Part shown: one piece after another, positions 34,032 to 47,397 of the stretch
Position numbering within the stretch: position 1 is the stretch's first letter
Layout: every line of letters begins with the position of its first letter
Assembly (NCBI GenBank): GCA_963662155.1
Contig: OY759272.1
Coordinates: 44,516,962-44,580,961 of the forward strand
Direction of reading: 5' to 3'
DNA length: 64,000 nt
Origin: Lamellibrachia columna
Taxonomy: Eukaryota > Annelida > Polychaeta > Sabellida > Siboglinidae
Notes under the pieces: model-generated
The model's database searches: none
Told to the model about the DNA's origin: nothing
What the model saw: the letters and a program-made list of their open reading frames with translations, nothing else
Position numbers and translations under genes: made by a program

Positions 34032-34816
34032 GAACAGGAGAGGTCTGGGCGTTGCACGCCTTGACACAGAACTAGCAGTTAAATCTATCACGGTGGCTGT
34101 GCTCGGTAGGACAAGCAATGTCGGGGTGTGGTATTCCATGGCAAAGAACTGCCACGTAATTCTCTCAGGTGGCTGTACTCGGTAGGAGAGGCAAGGTCGT
34201 TGTGTGGCATGCCATGGCACATATCTGGCAGGTAATTCTCTCATGGTGGATGTACACTGTAGGACAGCAAATTCGGGGTGTGGCATGCCATGGCACAGAA
34301 CTGCCACGTAATTCTCTCAGGTGGCTGTACTCGGTAGGAGAGGCAAGGTCGTTGTGTGGCATGCCATGGCACATATCTGGCAGGTAATTCTCTCACGGTG
34401 GCTGTACTCGGTAGTAGAGGCAAGGTCGTTGTGTGGCATGCCATGGCACAGATCTGGCAGGTAATTCTCTCATGGTGGAAGTACTCTGTAGGACAGCAAA
34501 TTCGGGGTGTGGCATGCCATGGCACAGAACTGGCACATAATTCTCTCACGGTTGCTGTACTCAGTATTAGAGGCAAGATCGTTGTGTGGCATGCCATAGC
34601 ACAGACCTGGCAGGTAATTCTCTCACGGTGGCTGTACTCAATAGGACAGGCAAGGTCGGGGTGTGTTATGCCATGACACAAAATTGGCAGGTAATTCTAT
34701 TAAGGTGGCTGTACTCAGAAGGTGAGGCAAGGTCGGGGTGTGGCATGCAATGGCACAGAACTACCAGTTAATTATCTCAAGGTGGCTATACTCAGTAGGA
34801 CAGGTAATGTCGGGGT
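34032..34816 (+). repeat. Expanded exon-edge minisatellite, unit B (about ten units)
   Basis: Same 75-78-bp units as in unit A, but the third and fourth units differ in sequence: actgccacgtaattctctcag replaces actggcacataattctctcac. This implies unit-level conversion or shuffling since the A/B split. Confidence 0.93.
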
Positions 34817-37810
34817 GGAAGAAGGTGGTTGTTTATTGGCTGGATAGAAAAGAAATGATTATATAAGTAAAATCGAAAACAATTGTTGACTATTGAGAAA
34901 AGTGATGACAAGAAAGCTTGGGTACTTTGGCCACATTACAAGGAAGAAGATGTTTGATAGACGGTTCCCCATTTGACCCTCTATGTTAGTCAGAAGGGGA
35001 ATAGGACACAACAGACAGACCATCATAAATTATTTATATGTTAGATAGAATACACAGAATATCTGTATGCAGACATGGAAAACTAAAGCTGATTGAGTGT
35101 TGTTGTTTCTGCATCCTACCTACAGACATGCAGAAGTTTCCGCTGCGTATGAAGGAGATATACCATAGTAGGGACCGTGTCACAGACCTCAGTTTCTATC
35201 TCGCCCCCACAACAGGTGAGTCTCCCTGCATGTTACATTTGATTAGAATGTTACAAATAAAAGTTATGAATACTGACTAATTCATAGAAACTACAATTAA
35301 GACTAACGTCTCATTTAGATGTGTTGATTATATTTGTTATGCTAATGTGCAAGTTGCTCCTTTGAAGCAGGGCTGTTTTGATATTGTACATTGCTTGACT
35401 GTTTTCAGCCCTGAGTGGGAAATGTATTGAGATAGCCTACTGGACAATTTCGGGGGCTGCGCAAGTGATTCTGCAGCAACCAGAGTCAGTTGGACAGGGC
35501 CACAGCTCTTCCAGATATTCTCTGTACACACCAATCCCATCACCAAGGTGATGTTGTCAACGAAGCATTGCGTCTCTGGTAGGATCAATTCTCAAGTATA
35601 TTTCTTTGGAAAATATTCAAATATATATGGAAAAGCTTTAATTCATGATGAAGCCCATGTCACGTTTATTGGTTGATTTTTAGTGGGCCATCAATTACAT
35701 ATACTGTGACATCCACAGTCATATAAAATATACAAGTAAAAGCTTGGTTTTCTTTTCAAGTTATCCAAATTGAAGCATTGATTATGGTCATATCAACTTT
35801 TGTTTGATATGACGCGGCTTATCAGTATCAGGTCCTTGAATAATGGAAAGTATATCACTGTAGCTCACTGCTGTGTTTTCAGTGTGCTCTGAGTACAACC
35901 ATGTACATACGAGGAACGTGATCTGATTCCTTGGCATGACTAGCACAGAGCCCGGCTCAGTGGCCTTGGCATCATTCAAGTGTATCTCCATAGAGAGGAT
36001 GGAACCACACCTTCAGTATATCCACAGTAACAACTTTGGTAAGTCACATTGACAGGATCTAGAATTACAATAATTAGATATTTCAGTAAATTAGATTATA
36101 TATTAAGTTACGTAATACATTTTTTTATTGGAAAACTGGGCACCCCTTTTTATGAGACTGGACCCGCCCGTTATGAGAAGAAGAATGTTGTTATTTAGGA
36201 AAACAAATAAAATTCACATTCGAGGAGCCACCTAAAAATTTGCATTTAATCAATTTACTGAACCAGCAAATTACATTGTTCACTGATGTTATAATAACTT
36301 ACTATCAACTAACCGTAATTCAATTATACGCTTTCAATCAACTTCGGTAATTGTACAATTTGCAGACATTCTGTGTGTAATGCGGTAGCAGAACAATATC
36401 CAGGATATACTTCTGAAGAGATATTGTCTCATCAACCATATTTATATGGACGAACCAATATGGTACATAACTCCTTATTTCGGTATTTTATGCATGGTTA
36501 GAGGTTTAACATTCAACTTGTTGCTGCGTTCGATCAGAATCGTCCAGGCATTACGTATATTTGATGTCCTCGACAGTCAAAAAAACACAATGCCATGGTT
36601 GGGCAACCTAAACTGACTTTGCCATGTACTGTCAGGGCTATCAAACATGACATGACTAGAAACACGGGGGAAGGAGTTGTAGACCGAACTGGCCCAGGTA
36701 TACGGGTGGCTGTCTTGCCCCAGGGTGCACCAAGATGGCTTTTTGGGGTATTTTTACTGCTGCAAATGTTCATCCTTTTATGGTCGTCGGCACACTGCTT
36801 CAATTTTTCATCCTATCAATCCACTATTATTCAACAGATGTGTAATATAGATGTAATGTTTGGTCGAGTTAGAATTATGTATATATTTGGAATGGAACCA
36901 TTGGTTGATTCAGACAGAAAAGGAAGCTATTTAATTAGACAGGTTTTCTTACACCTATGTGTAACAAGATATTTGTAAATTGTGTTTGTAACATATTCAC
37001 ATGGCCTGCATTAAGAGAAACTGTAGAAAAGTTGTCCCATTCATTTATTTGCCTTTGGGAGGATGAAATGACGACGTCTGTTAATATCATTCCAGACACA
37101 ATGGGTCAGCTGTGGACTCCATCTCTCATGAGGAGGACATCACCACGAAGAAGTGAGTTGGTTGTTGTGCATCCATCAGCTGAAATTTTCTAAGAAGCAT
37201 ATGGTAAGTGAGCGAGGAATATATATTTAGATTTCATTAGTTTATTCTGTTCTGTGATCATATGCTGGAGCTTCCTTAGCTAATTTAGGTGAAAATTAAT
37301 TAATTTGCTTTTGCTATAATTGATGAAACCATGAAAGAGACGTATCACGTTCCATCTAATCGTATTTTAGCGCCTTTGTTTTTAAAGACGTCTGTTTAGA
37401 TATACACAGTATTGACGGTTTCATGTAAAGTCTCTCAATCCCGCTCAGCCTAAAAAATTGTATGGTAATTAGACTTAATTAATATTACACCATTAATTAT
37501 TTCAATACTATGCGGGAAAGTTCATTTTGGCAAAAGTGTACCCTGTACGTGAAAACGCCCACATACAAATGTATTTATTATTACCTTTGTTAAATTTAAT
37601 GTATGTAAATGTTATAACTTATTATATTATTTTTAAAATAACGTTGCAGTCGGGGGTCCAACAAAATGAATATATTGCCACATGGTTTCTCCTGGAAGTG
37701 TTTAAGGACAATCAGTGCAGACCGTTCTGGCGACACAGCAAATGATCAAGTGTTGACTGAATTTATACCATTCAGTGAACCATGTGTAGGTGTTAAATCT
37801 GTTATTGACC

Positions 37811-38301
37811 AGACATGAGCGGATCTACACACTGGGTAGTGGGTCCAGGAAGTGTATGGAAGGAGACCATTCCCTTGCTGAAGCTATCTGCCACATTTGA
37901 TTCCATTGGTCACAGGACAACTTATTAATAGTGTGTCATTGTGGTGTGGCATATCTGGAACAGAGCTGGTTCTCATAATATTTAACTGATAGATACAAAA
38001 GAATGAAGATAGCGAATTGTTTCTCAGCTGCCCTCCCTACTTCACGTAATGTTCCTCAGGATGTTTCACTCTCTACGCTACTATACTTGGCTCTGTTATC
38101 CAACGTCACAACTTGGATCACCAAGTGTATGCTAATAAATCACAGACCTATGCTATTTTGGCTACACGAGATACAAAATCACTTCCAAAACTAGCTCAGA
38201 GATTGTCTCCACAAAATCTTCCATTGGATGACAGAGACCACATTAAAGTTAAATGCAAGTAAATCCGAGTTTGTTATTATTGGTGGAGTAAATTTGGCAT
38301 G
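37811..38301 (+). pseudogene. Degraded CR1-like RT fragment, unit B
   Basis: Same fragment and lesions as at 27,840-28,330; a few substitutions (for example tgccacatttgattcc for tgccgcatttgatacc). Confidence 0.75.
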
Positions 38302-39184
38302 TTTATTTGAATCGATTATGTGTGCACAATATGTTGCAAGACGTTTCTTGAAGTGTCAGACTTTAGACTGCATGTAGAGAAGCACAGTTAAATCAAAACG
38401 TGTGGAAAGCATTAGCTTAACAGTGTCACCTGGCAGTTCTTCGAAGAGAACAAATTTGCATGTGTGCTGGAGTGCCACAAAACACTAATATTATATAGCC
38501 TTTTTGTTTTGGGAGTGACGTAGAGTGATATAATGAAAGCATTGATTTACTAAAATGCAAGGAAGCACATCAACATAATAATTGACATGTAATTGATTAC
38601 GGATTGACAGACGTTTGCTACGATGACAATAAAACTGATGCCGATTGACCAACTAATGCGAATCGAGAATAATAACCTTTATCTGAATATGTAATGATCG
38701 ATGTTCTTTTGTTTAAAAAATAAGAGACCAATGACGTGAGTGACACTTAGCAGTATCTGCTATTTGGTTGCACCTCCTATCGGTCGGTGGAGAGACCAAT
38801 CCACAGTCACCGAATCTCTTACAGTTGCGTATCGAGCAGCTCTCAGGGGAGAGATATGTCGGCTCCCAGACGCTAGTAGTTCTCCACCAAAACCACTGAC
38901 AATCCCTATGTGTTGAGCTATCAACTTATCTTATGACAACGCGACTACCCGTTTATATAGTAGGTACACCCTTTTTATGTGAATTTGTGGTGTGAACTCT
39001 TGAAACATGTTAACTTTACATTTAACTGATATAACAACTATTAATTAAACAATTTAGTTAATTAGAATGTTTCTTATATGGCATAGTTCATGTTGTAATG
39101 CAGCACAGTGTATAACATGCATAAATAATATTACTAGTCTATGTTATTGATATTGAATTATGCAGATCTAGTGGTGAAAATTAT

Positions 39185-39220
39185 GCCCATGCGCCGGAAG
39201 TGATCACTCTAAAATGGCGT
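39185..39220 (+). promoter_or_regulatory. NRF1-like + ETS + YY1-like motif cluster, unit B
   Basis: Identical to the unit A cluster: GCCCATGCGC, CCGGAAGTG and AAAATGGCG in the same spacing. Confidence 0.45.
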
Positions 39221-40589
39221 CTACTGGAATGTTGGCCGTGTAATTGATATCAACAACCCTACAAAACCCTGTCTTAGGAATACAACACACTCCAAGTGGA
39301 AAAGGTTTATTATATTAGCAACAGTATCATCGAACAGTTGTGTTAACTGGTATGTCTGTTTATTATATATGCATCTAGCAATTCCCACCGCCGTTACTTT
39401 GTTGAACAAATGCACATAACGGTTACGCTAGCCAACAATAAGCCAAAACGTCTAGAAAGTGTCTCGTCGCCTTGCCAGCAATAGTCTAGCCAAATTTTCT
39501 TGCGACTAATACACAGTCATGAATTGCATCAGAAGCAGAAAACCATAGTTGTCACTAATAAGTAATCTGTCCCAATACGTTATTCCAAACTCCATATGAA
39601 ATGATCAATCGTTTGTAGAATGAATAAAATAAGTATCAGAATTAATACCATATCAAATATGTGTACTCCGTAGTATAGATATTATTGATCTACAAAGCCA
39701 AATAATGTTTATACACAAACCTTCCGCATTCTGGTACGTCAAAAAGTCCCTGTTTATAATGAACCTTTTGTTAGTAGCTGTCTCGAATCACCTCTTTCTT
39801 CACCAATTTCGTCCGACTGGCTGTCAACGCAATGCATTTCTACATATCTAGATGAGATCAGCTTTTACAGAGAACACCACAGGAAGCAAGCAGCGTGTGC
39901 TATTGATATACAACGTATGTTGAAACAGATAACATGCACGCCAACACGGATGTAGCACACGAAATGCTATCTTGCACACTCCTCCATATTTCTCCAATTG
40001 ATCATTCTTCAGTCATGGAAGGACGTACACCGTATACCCATTTTTGGAAGAAGAATCACCAACTTCGCATGGATTGCTATATAAGACCCGCGAAATGCAA
40101 GAATTCCCCGCAGGCTGGCTGGTAAACAGGAATGAACCCTTGTGGTCTGTTGTCTGTGCTGGCGGAGGTAATCAACGAACTACGACAGGCATTGTCCTTG
40201 CGCTCGGACGGCGTTGTCCTGTTTGCATCAGATAATCTTTTGCAGCACCACGCATTGACACCTGTCAACGCCCTGAGTGACGTTGTAATCCTCAGTTAGA
40301 AGCGAAATTTCTATGTCGCAATTATTCTGGTATCCTAATTGTATCGACACATGCGGATTGTACTATTGAGGATACGTAATCGTTCTGTTTACAGCAATTT
40401 TCTCAACACGGTTACACACAAAAATAATAGTACGCATCTGTTGGTGTACGTTCAGTGTTCTGCTGTAAAGGTGACTTAAATGTGGGCAGAAAAGGACAGC
40501 CTTACATTGGACTCCCACGCACGCACGCTTGCATGTTAGAGGTAGGCGTTATGGTAGCAGACAGGTGGAAGGCAGGCAGACAGGCAGGA

Positions 40590-40970
40590 ATATTGCTCTC
40601 GTGGTATCCAGTCCTTGGGATTGTTCAAAGTGCTTTACACTTCAAAAACTGTCATAAATGTTCGTTAACAAATCTTCTCCGGGAAGCAACTATTCTAATT
40701 GTATCGACACCTGCATATTGTAGTGTCGAGAATACGTAATCGGGGATGGAAGCAGACAGGGAGGGAGGCAGACAGATACGCATGAAAATTATGTTCATTG
40801 TATCCAGTCCTTTGTATTGTTCGAAGTGTTTCACACTTCACCCCCTACCACACCTATTCATTCCAACTCCATCTCGAGTTCTCTGGGAAGCACTCAGTCA
40901 TGCTGCAGTTACTGCACGAAGACCATTAATACGTATAATCACCACTGCATATAGCCATGTACCATTTATA
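40590..40970 (-). mobile_element. Inverted SINE tail copies at the right end of unit B
   Basis: Counterpart of 30,620-31,000, with the same reverse-complement tail landmarks and the same partial tandem arrangement. Confidence 0.6.
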
Positions 40971-41370
40971 CAAACGAATGAGCTGTGGCAACGTTCGGTA
41001 AAACAAATTGCCAAAGCTTCCAAACGGCAGCAAGACGGTTCAAACTAGGTTTTTGACGACTGGGAGCCTGACGTTCTATCTCGAACGTTATCACGCCCAA
41101 TTCGATGGGAGACAAGGAGACGCGAGGGGGTCAGAGAAGAAGCGAGGGAGGGAGAGGAGGCAGCGCGGGAGGTAGATATGTCGTTTGTTTGTTAATGCAG
41201 ACAAGTACAAGTGTGTAGCAATATTTAATATGGCCATGGTTCGCACCACGCTGTAGCTTCCTCATGCGTGTTTCAACAGTTGCCTGCAAATTTAGCGCGA
41301 GACTATCGCGAATCGCCCTGGTGATATACACAGTTAGCGGCGTGTAGGAATTACAGAACCACAGTGTCGT

Positions 41371-42303
41371 AGTCTCTCCCTCTCCCTCTTAATCCCCCCT
41401 CCCTCTCCATTTCCCTCTCCCTCCCCTCCTTCCCCTTCCTCCCTCCCTCCCTCCCTCTCCCTCTTAATGCCCCCTCCCTCTCCATTTCCCTCTCCCTCCC
41501 CTCCTTCCCCTTCCCCTTCCTCCCTTCCTCCCTCCCTCCCTCCCTTCCTCCCTCCCTTCCTCCCTCCCTCCCTCCCTTCCTCCCTCCCTCCCTCCCCCTC
41601 TCCCTCTCTACCTCTCTCCCCCCTCTCCCCCTCTCCCCCTCTCTCCCCCTCTCCCCCTCTCTCCCCCTCTCTCCCACTCTCCCCCCTCTCCCCATCTCCT
41701 CCTCTATCTCTCCTTCTCTCCCCCTCCTCTCTCCCGCTCTCCCTCTCCCCATCTTCCTCTCCCCCTCTCCCTCTCCCTCTCCCCCTCTCCCCCTCTCCCT
41801 CTCCCTCTCCCCCTCTTCCTCTCCCCCTCTCCCTCTCCCCCTCTCCCTCTCCCCCTCTTCCTCTCCCCCTCTCCCTCTCCCCCTCTCCCTCTCCCCCTCT
41901 CCCAATCTCCCTCTCTCCCTCTCTCCCTCTCTCCCTCTCTACCTCTCTCCCTCTCTCCCCCTCTCCCTCTCCCCCTCTCCCTCTCCCTCTCCCCCTCTCC
42001 CTCTCCCCCTCTCCCTATCCCCCTCTCCCACTCCCCCTCTCCCTCTCCCTCTCCCTCTCTCCCTCTCCCTCTCCCTCTCCCCCCTCCCTCTCCCTCTCCC
42101 TCTCCCTCTCCCTCTCTCCCTCTCTCCCTCTCTCCCTCTCCCCCTCTCCCCCTCTCCCCCTCTACCCCTCTACCCCTCTACCCCTCTACCCCTCTACCCC
42201 TCTATCCCTCTACCCCTCTACCCCTCTACCCCTCTACCCCTCTACCCCTCTACCTCTCTACCTCTCTACCTCTCTACTTCTCTACCTCTCTACCTCTCTG
42301 CCT
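41371..42303. repeat. Polypyrimidine tract closing unit B (about 930 bp)
   Basis: Long C/T-only array made of ccctctc, ccctccc and, at the end, ctctaccc/ctctacct sub-families. The Pro/Ser-rich 279-codon frame across it is low complexity, not a gene. The junction to unit C reads ctctctgccttgaatattta. Confidence 0.95.
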
Positions 42304-42989
42304 TGAATATTTATTATTGTTAGATTCACTTTCTCAAGTTCACAACATGCCACTAAAATAAAGTTCTCTGAAGTGAGCATTATTTTCAACAGGTTATGAA
42401 ACCGTTGTCTGACCTATGAATCCACTTTCACAAGGTGCTCTTTAAAATTGCTCTGTAGGTCAACTGGTCAATGCCTGAACTGTTGTTTATGCAACATGAA
42501 AATACCTTCTCGTCTGTAGGTTGATGGCTTCACAGATTTACCTGTTCATTGAAACATATTAAACAATGCAGACAAATGACCCCTTGTGTTGTGTTGGCAC
42601 TGTTGGGGTGGATTCGGTTGGCAGCGCATTGTGTTAGTAAACAGCAGCAGTAATATTGACAGATGTGACATTGATGACAGTGGCAATGCCCAAATGACAA
42701 TAACAACAGTGGCAATGACAGTTGTGGCAGGATGTTTCCAAAGTGCATCAACTGAAGATTTCCCTCGACAAGCGTTAGCCATTTATTAAAGATGCAAATC
42801 AGTAGATGTAAGTACATGTTTTGGTTATGGCAATGGCTGTATACACTATACAAACATCTGCTGGGAATTTGTCTATGTGTGTACTCATGAGAAGTTACAA
42901 ACTTCATACATTTGATTGATTCATCTCTTTCAATATGCTTATGCTTCGCAATATGAAAAAAATATTTATTCATGATATTTCTACCACAC

Positions 42990-43232
42990 AAAGGTAGAAC
43001 GCCAGACTTGGCTGACGGAACCCGGGTTCAAATCCAATTGCTGCCGTATCAAAGCTTTGACAATTTTGTTCCCCCACATTACCACAGTTCACCCAGCTGT
43101 AAATGAGTACCCAGGTACAGACAAGTGTGGAAATGTGAACGAAAAATCTTTGCACAGTAATTGCAGCATTGCTGAATGCTTCCCAGAGCAGTACAAAAGG
43201 TGTTGGAATGAACAGGTCAGCCAGGGGGTGTT
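42990..43232 (+). mobile_element. tRNA-derived SINE, unit C
   Basis: gtagaacgccagacttgg ... cgggttcaaatcc is a good match to the anticodon-stem and B-box half of a tRNA, followed by the central cagctgtaaatgagtaccc. The tail is cut off at cagccagggggtg by a deletion of about 390 bp relative to A/B that also removes the first pseudogene exon. Confidence 0.8.
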
Positions 43233-44039
43233 ATGTTTTGGTAACCAGATTGATTTGGTTAATGTTTTTATTGATACTTTCACTGTACATCCTTCTTGTC
43301 AAAGGATATTTGATTTTTATGAGCATGCTGTAGTCAAGAAGAGTACGTCATTTATATGAGTACAACCATATGGTAAAATGCATATTGCTCAAACAGAGAT
43401 ACATATGAGAGATTGATTTTGTAATTTTCCACAGCAGAATACCAAAGTGTGGGTGTGCGAACTGTTTGTTTGACGCAGATCTACAGATCGATGTAACTTG
43501 TGTGTTTATGTGAGACAGGATGAAGGATTCTGCACGCTGCCAATTTTCATGGACTAGTCCGTGTCTGATGGATTTGATTGATCAGGTGGTCCTCAATGCC
43601 AAGGTGCTCAACACTGGCCAGGAGAGCTGCAACAGGATGGTGGCCGCCACCTTCCAGTCCACTATCCAGTTGTGGAACGTCATGGCCAACAATGATGGCA
43701 ACATCGTCACACGTGTGATAAGTCAGTCAGTGAGATATTCGTGTCATGAGAAAAAGGCTCTGGAGAGAATCATGTCACTGTCATAGACACCAGGTTTCTA
43801 AATGGCGCATCATAGTCACACAATACCATGTCTGTAGAGGGTTGCTAAAATTTAGCAAATGTTCTATTGAAATAATGGTTTTTCTCATAAGCAATTTATA
43901 CACTGTTTATGAAAATGTTTACCATATTATTAGATATATTAAACATAACTTTTTACCACACTAACAGTGCTTTTCCTCTTTGTTCACTGCTGTTCATTGG
44001 TTAGGGTCAGGTAAAATATTGTCAAGTCACTCTTTCTGT

Positions 44040-44740
44040 TGTTTCTTTCCATACTTTTCTATCGGCCGCCCCTTCTCCATCTTTCGATCTTCTCATATCC
44101 CACCTCACGCAGTCCTTCGATCTTAGCTGTTCGCTTCTCCTTTCCTTGCATCCTTGATGTTTTTCCACCTATCTCTTCAAATCTCTTTACTAGTATGTCT
44201 GCATCCATCCTTACCATGTGGCCTGCCATTCTCACCTTGCTTCTCACCAATCATCCTGTTGAACTGTCTTGTTGCATCACATCTTTCCTCAGGTCGTTCA
44301 TCCTTCTTTCGTCAACCCTCTTTGTTCGTGTTATTCGACGAAACCAGAACCAAACTTGCAGCTGCTGTTGTTGTTCTGTCAACGCCACTGTCTCCAGATA
44401 CAGATTCAGGCATGCTTGTGTAACATAAGCTCTCAGGACTTTCCTTTTCAGCTTTTTCAAAATGTTTCTCTCCAACATGACTCCCTCTACCTTTCCCCGA
44501 GCATTCGCTCCCTGTTGTATCCGACATCGCATCTCTACCTCTGAATGCCCTTCCTCATTAACCATTCCTCCAAGTTACACAAAGCCATCCACTTGGTTGA
44601 TCTCTTTATCATCCAAACTAATCATGGCCAGATCGTTTGCGTGCATCCCCTTCCTGAGAACATCCTTCGTGCTGATCTTCCTGCTGATTAGTGCCAGCAC
44701 CATGATAAACAGTAAAGGGTCACTTCCTTGCCTCTAACCG
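44040..44740 (-). pseudogene. Antisense LINE RT fragment in the unit C intron
   Basis: - strand: RNILKKLKRKVLRAYVTQAC and MVRSKVRMAGHMVRMDADI, the thumb/C-terminal part of RTE-like RTs. The YADD block seen in copy 1 is deleted here. Confidence 0.72.
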
Positions 44741-44809
44741 ATTTTAACTGGAAACTCTTCCGACAAACCAGATCCAACCACAACTCTTCTTTTTGTTCTC
44801 ATGAACAGG

Positions 44810-44965
44810 ACAGGTCTGGGTGTTGCACGCCATGACACAGAACTGGCAGTTAAATCTATCACGGTGGCTGTGCTCAGTAGGGCAGGCAAAGTCGGGGTGT
44901 GGCATTCCTTGGCACTGAACTGGCAGGTAATTCTGTCACGGTGGCTGTACTCACTAGGCAGCCAT
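44810..44965 (+). repeat. Exon-edge minisatellite, unit C (about two units)
   Basis: Only two units with the ctggcaggtaattct border, against about ten in A/B, followed directly by unrelated sequence. Confidence 0.8.
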
Positions 44966-46119
44966 AATGATTATCTTTATGATGACATAGAAAACAAAAG
45001 TAAATCTTTGTAAAATTTAATCCCCACCCCCTGAGGCCCATATGGACGGTTTCACATTTGACCCTCCATGTTCGTCAGAAGGGGAATAGGACACAACAGA
45101 CATACCAACATAAACTTCTTTATATGTTAGATAGAGTTCACAGAATATGTGTATGCAGACATTGAACACTAAAGCTGATTGAGTGTTGTTGTTTCTGCGT
45201 CCTACCTACAGACATGCACAAGTTCCCGCTGCGTATGAAGGAGAGATACCATAGTAGGGACCGTGTTACAGTCTATATCTCGCGCCCACAACGGGTGTGT
45301 CTCCCTGCTTGCTACATTTGACTAGAATGTTAGAAGTAAAAGTTATGAATTCTGACTAATTCATAGAAACTACACTTAAGACTAACGTCTCATTTAGATG
45401 TGTTGATTATATTTGTTACGCTAATGTGCAAGTTGCTCCTTTGAAGCAGGGCTGTTTTGGTATTGTACATTGATTGACTGTTTTCAGCCCTGTGTGGGAA
45501 ATGTATTGAGATAGCCTACTGGACAATTTCGGGAGCTGCGCAGGTGATTCTGCAGCAACCTGATTCAGTTGGACATGGCCACAGTTCTTCCAGACGTTCT
45601 CTGTACACGCCAATCCCATCACCAAGGTGATGTTGTCAACGAAGCATTGCGTCTCTCGTAGGTCCAATTATCAAGTATATTTCTATGGAAAATATTCAAA
45701 TATACCTGGAAAAGCTTTATTTTATGATGATGACCATGTCACGTTTAAGGGTTGATTTTTAGTGGGCCATCAATTACATATACTGTGACATCCTCAGTTA
45801 TATAAAATATACAAGTAAAAGCTTGGTTTTCTTTTCAAGTAATCCAAATTGAAGCATTGATTATGATCATATCAGCTTTTGTTTGATATGACGCGGCTTA
45901 TCAGTATCAGGTCCTTGAATAATGGAAAGTGAATCACTGTAGCTCATTGGTGTGTTTGCGGTGTGCTCTGAGAACAACCATGTACATACGTGGAACGTGA
46001 CCTGATTCCTTGGAATGACCAGCACACAGCCCGGCTCAGTGGCCTTGGCATCTTTCAAGTTTATTTCCATACAGAGGGTGGAACCACACTTTCAGTATAT
46101 CCACAGTAACAACTTTGGT

Positions 46120-47097
46120 AAGTCACATTGATAGGATATAGAATTACAATAATTATATATTTCAGTAAATTAGATTATATATTAAGTTACGTAATAATGT
46201 TTTTATTGGAAAACTGGGCACCCCTTTTTTGTGCGACTGGGCCCGCCCGTTATGAGAAGAAGAATGTTGTTATTTAGGAAAAGAAATAAAATTCACATTC
46301 GAGGAGGCACCTAAAAATTTGCATTTAATCAAGTTACTGAACCAGTAAATTACATTGTTCACTGATGTTATAATAACTTACTATCAACTAACCGTAATTC
46401 AATTATACGATTTCATCTGCAAAGACAGCCGAAAATCAACTTCAGTAATTGGACAATTTGCAGACATTCTGTGTGTAATGCAGTAGCAGAACAATATCCA
46501 GCATATACTTCTGAAGAGATATTGTCTCATCAACAGTATTTCTGGAATATTGTCCGTGGAGTTAATGATGAGATATCGTCCAGATAATATTGGTAGGTAT
46601 ACAATCAGAGAGATGCAAACTTATATGAATCGTACATTCCGTGGTTGTGCGACTGGGTCAGCGAACAAACAATGACTCGTGCAACTCTTCTGCGCACCGC
46701 CGCTTTCGGGGCATTGTTTTTGGAATTACATGCATTCTGGTTATATGGTTATATTGAGTAGGATAACTTATTACTATATTCTGAATTTTATCACATGTAA
46801 ACAAAGGAAAGAGGCATTTGTTTTAATTTTACAATGACACTAAACATTCAAACACTATCACAGCCAGTCACTGTGGAAATACGTGCATATAACACTTTTA
46901 TAACATTTCACCAATTTATGAATTGGAAGGTATATTTTATGTGCTAACTCCATTTTTACTTGACAACTGTTATAGCCTGTGTACTATCATAATATTTGCA
47001 TGTGTGTATGTATATTATTATTCAGGCAATGTTTCGTCGATATTTATATGGACGAACCAATATGGTACATAACTCCTTATTTCGGTATTTTATGCAT
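46120..47097 (+). other. Unassigned sequence before the LINE insertion in unit C
   Basis: Matches unit D throughout. About 520 bases (from atcaacagtatttctgg near 46,533 to tttcgtcg near 47,040) are absent from A and B, which join atcaac directly to catatttatatgg. No gene seen. Confidence 0.6.
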
Positions 47098-47397
47098 GGT
47101 TAAGATAAGATAAGATAAGATACGTTTTATTACCAAGTAGCAAGTACAAGGAATTTGTAGTGTTGTGGCGTTAGCACAAACATACACTCATGCACCCAAT
47201 CACACACGGAACTAAACATTACATATCACAATCGTAATACTAAAAACAGTTGAAAACAAGCGAGAGTAATATAATAGGTTGCAAGATTAAAAAATAAAAA
47301 AAAATTAAAGATTAAAAAAAAATTAAAAAAAATAAATAAATAAATAAATAAAAAATTAAAAAGGCGACATTGCATCTACCTACCAGAGGCAAGACAT

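Larger units (their letters stand above)
32035..36038 (+). pseudogene. KCTD3/SHKBP1-like unprocessed pseudogene, unit B
   Basis: Exons at 32,035-32,140, 32,618-32,786, a WD40 remnant near 34,032, 35,126-35,215, 35,409-35,578 and 35,883-36,038. The lesions are the same as in unit A: the 34-base deletion in the second exon, the 1-base deletion before GPQLFQIF, and TGA for Arg in the last exon. In the 35,126 exon the end reads acaggtgagt rather than acaagtgagt, the better donor context. Confidence 0.88.
31748..42303 (+). repeat. Tandem segmental duplication, unit B (about 10.6 kb)
   Basis: Nearly identical to unit A throughout. It is longer only because its closing polypyrimidine tract is expanded. 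It starts inside the SINE, immediately after the B box. Confidence 0.93.
43519..46117 (+). pseudogene. KCTD3/SHKBP1-like unprocessed pseudogene, unit C
   Basis: Exons: 43,519-43,721, full length and open (SPCLMDLIDQVVLNAKVLN, then MVAATFQSTIQLWNVMANND), matching the family's TSPYLDW.IERVALNAKV and IILW segments; a WD40 remnant near 44,806; 45,212-45,294 with a 7-base loss and poor donor; 45,488-45,657 with the same 1-base deletion as A/B; 45,962-46,117 with the same TGA for Arg and a lost acceptor (gcg for cag). The KGHFNRIA exon is deleted. This copy best preserves the 43,519 exon. Confidence 0.87.

Noticed and set aside
41467..42306. 279-codon Pro/Ser-rich + frame, and Arg/Glu/Gly-rich - frames over the same tract
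   Set aside because: They are translations of a pure CCCTCT-type polypyrimidine tract; composition and repeat structure explain them fully. The same applies at 31,366-31,810 and 55,287-55,940.
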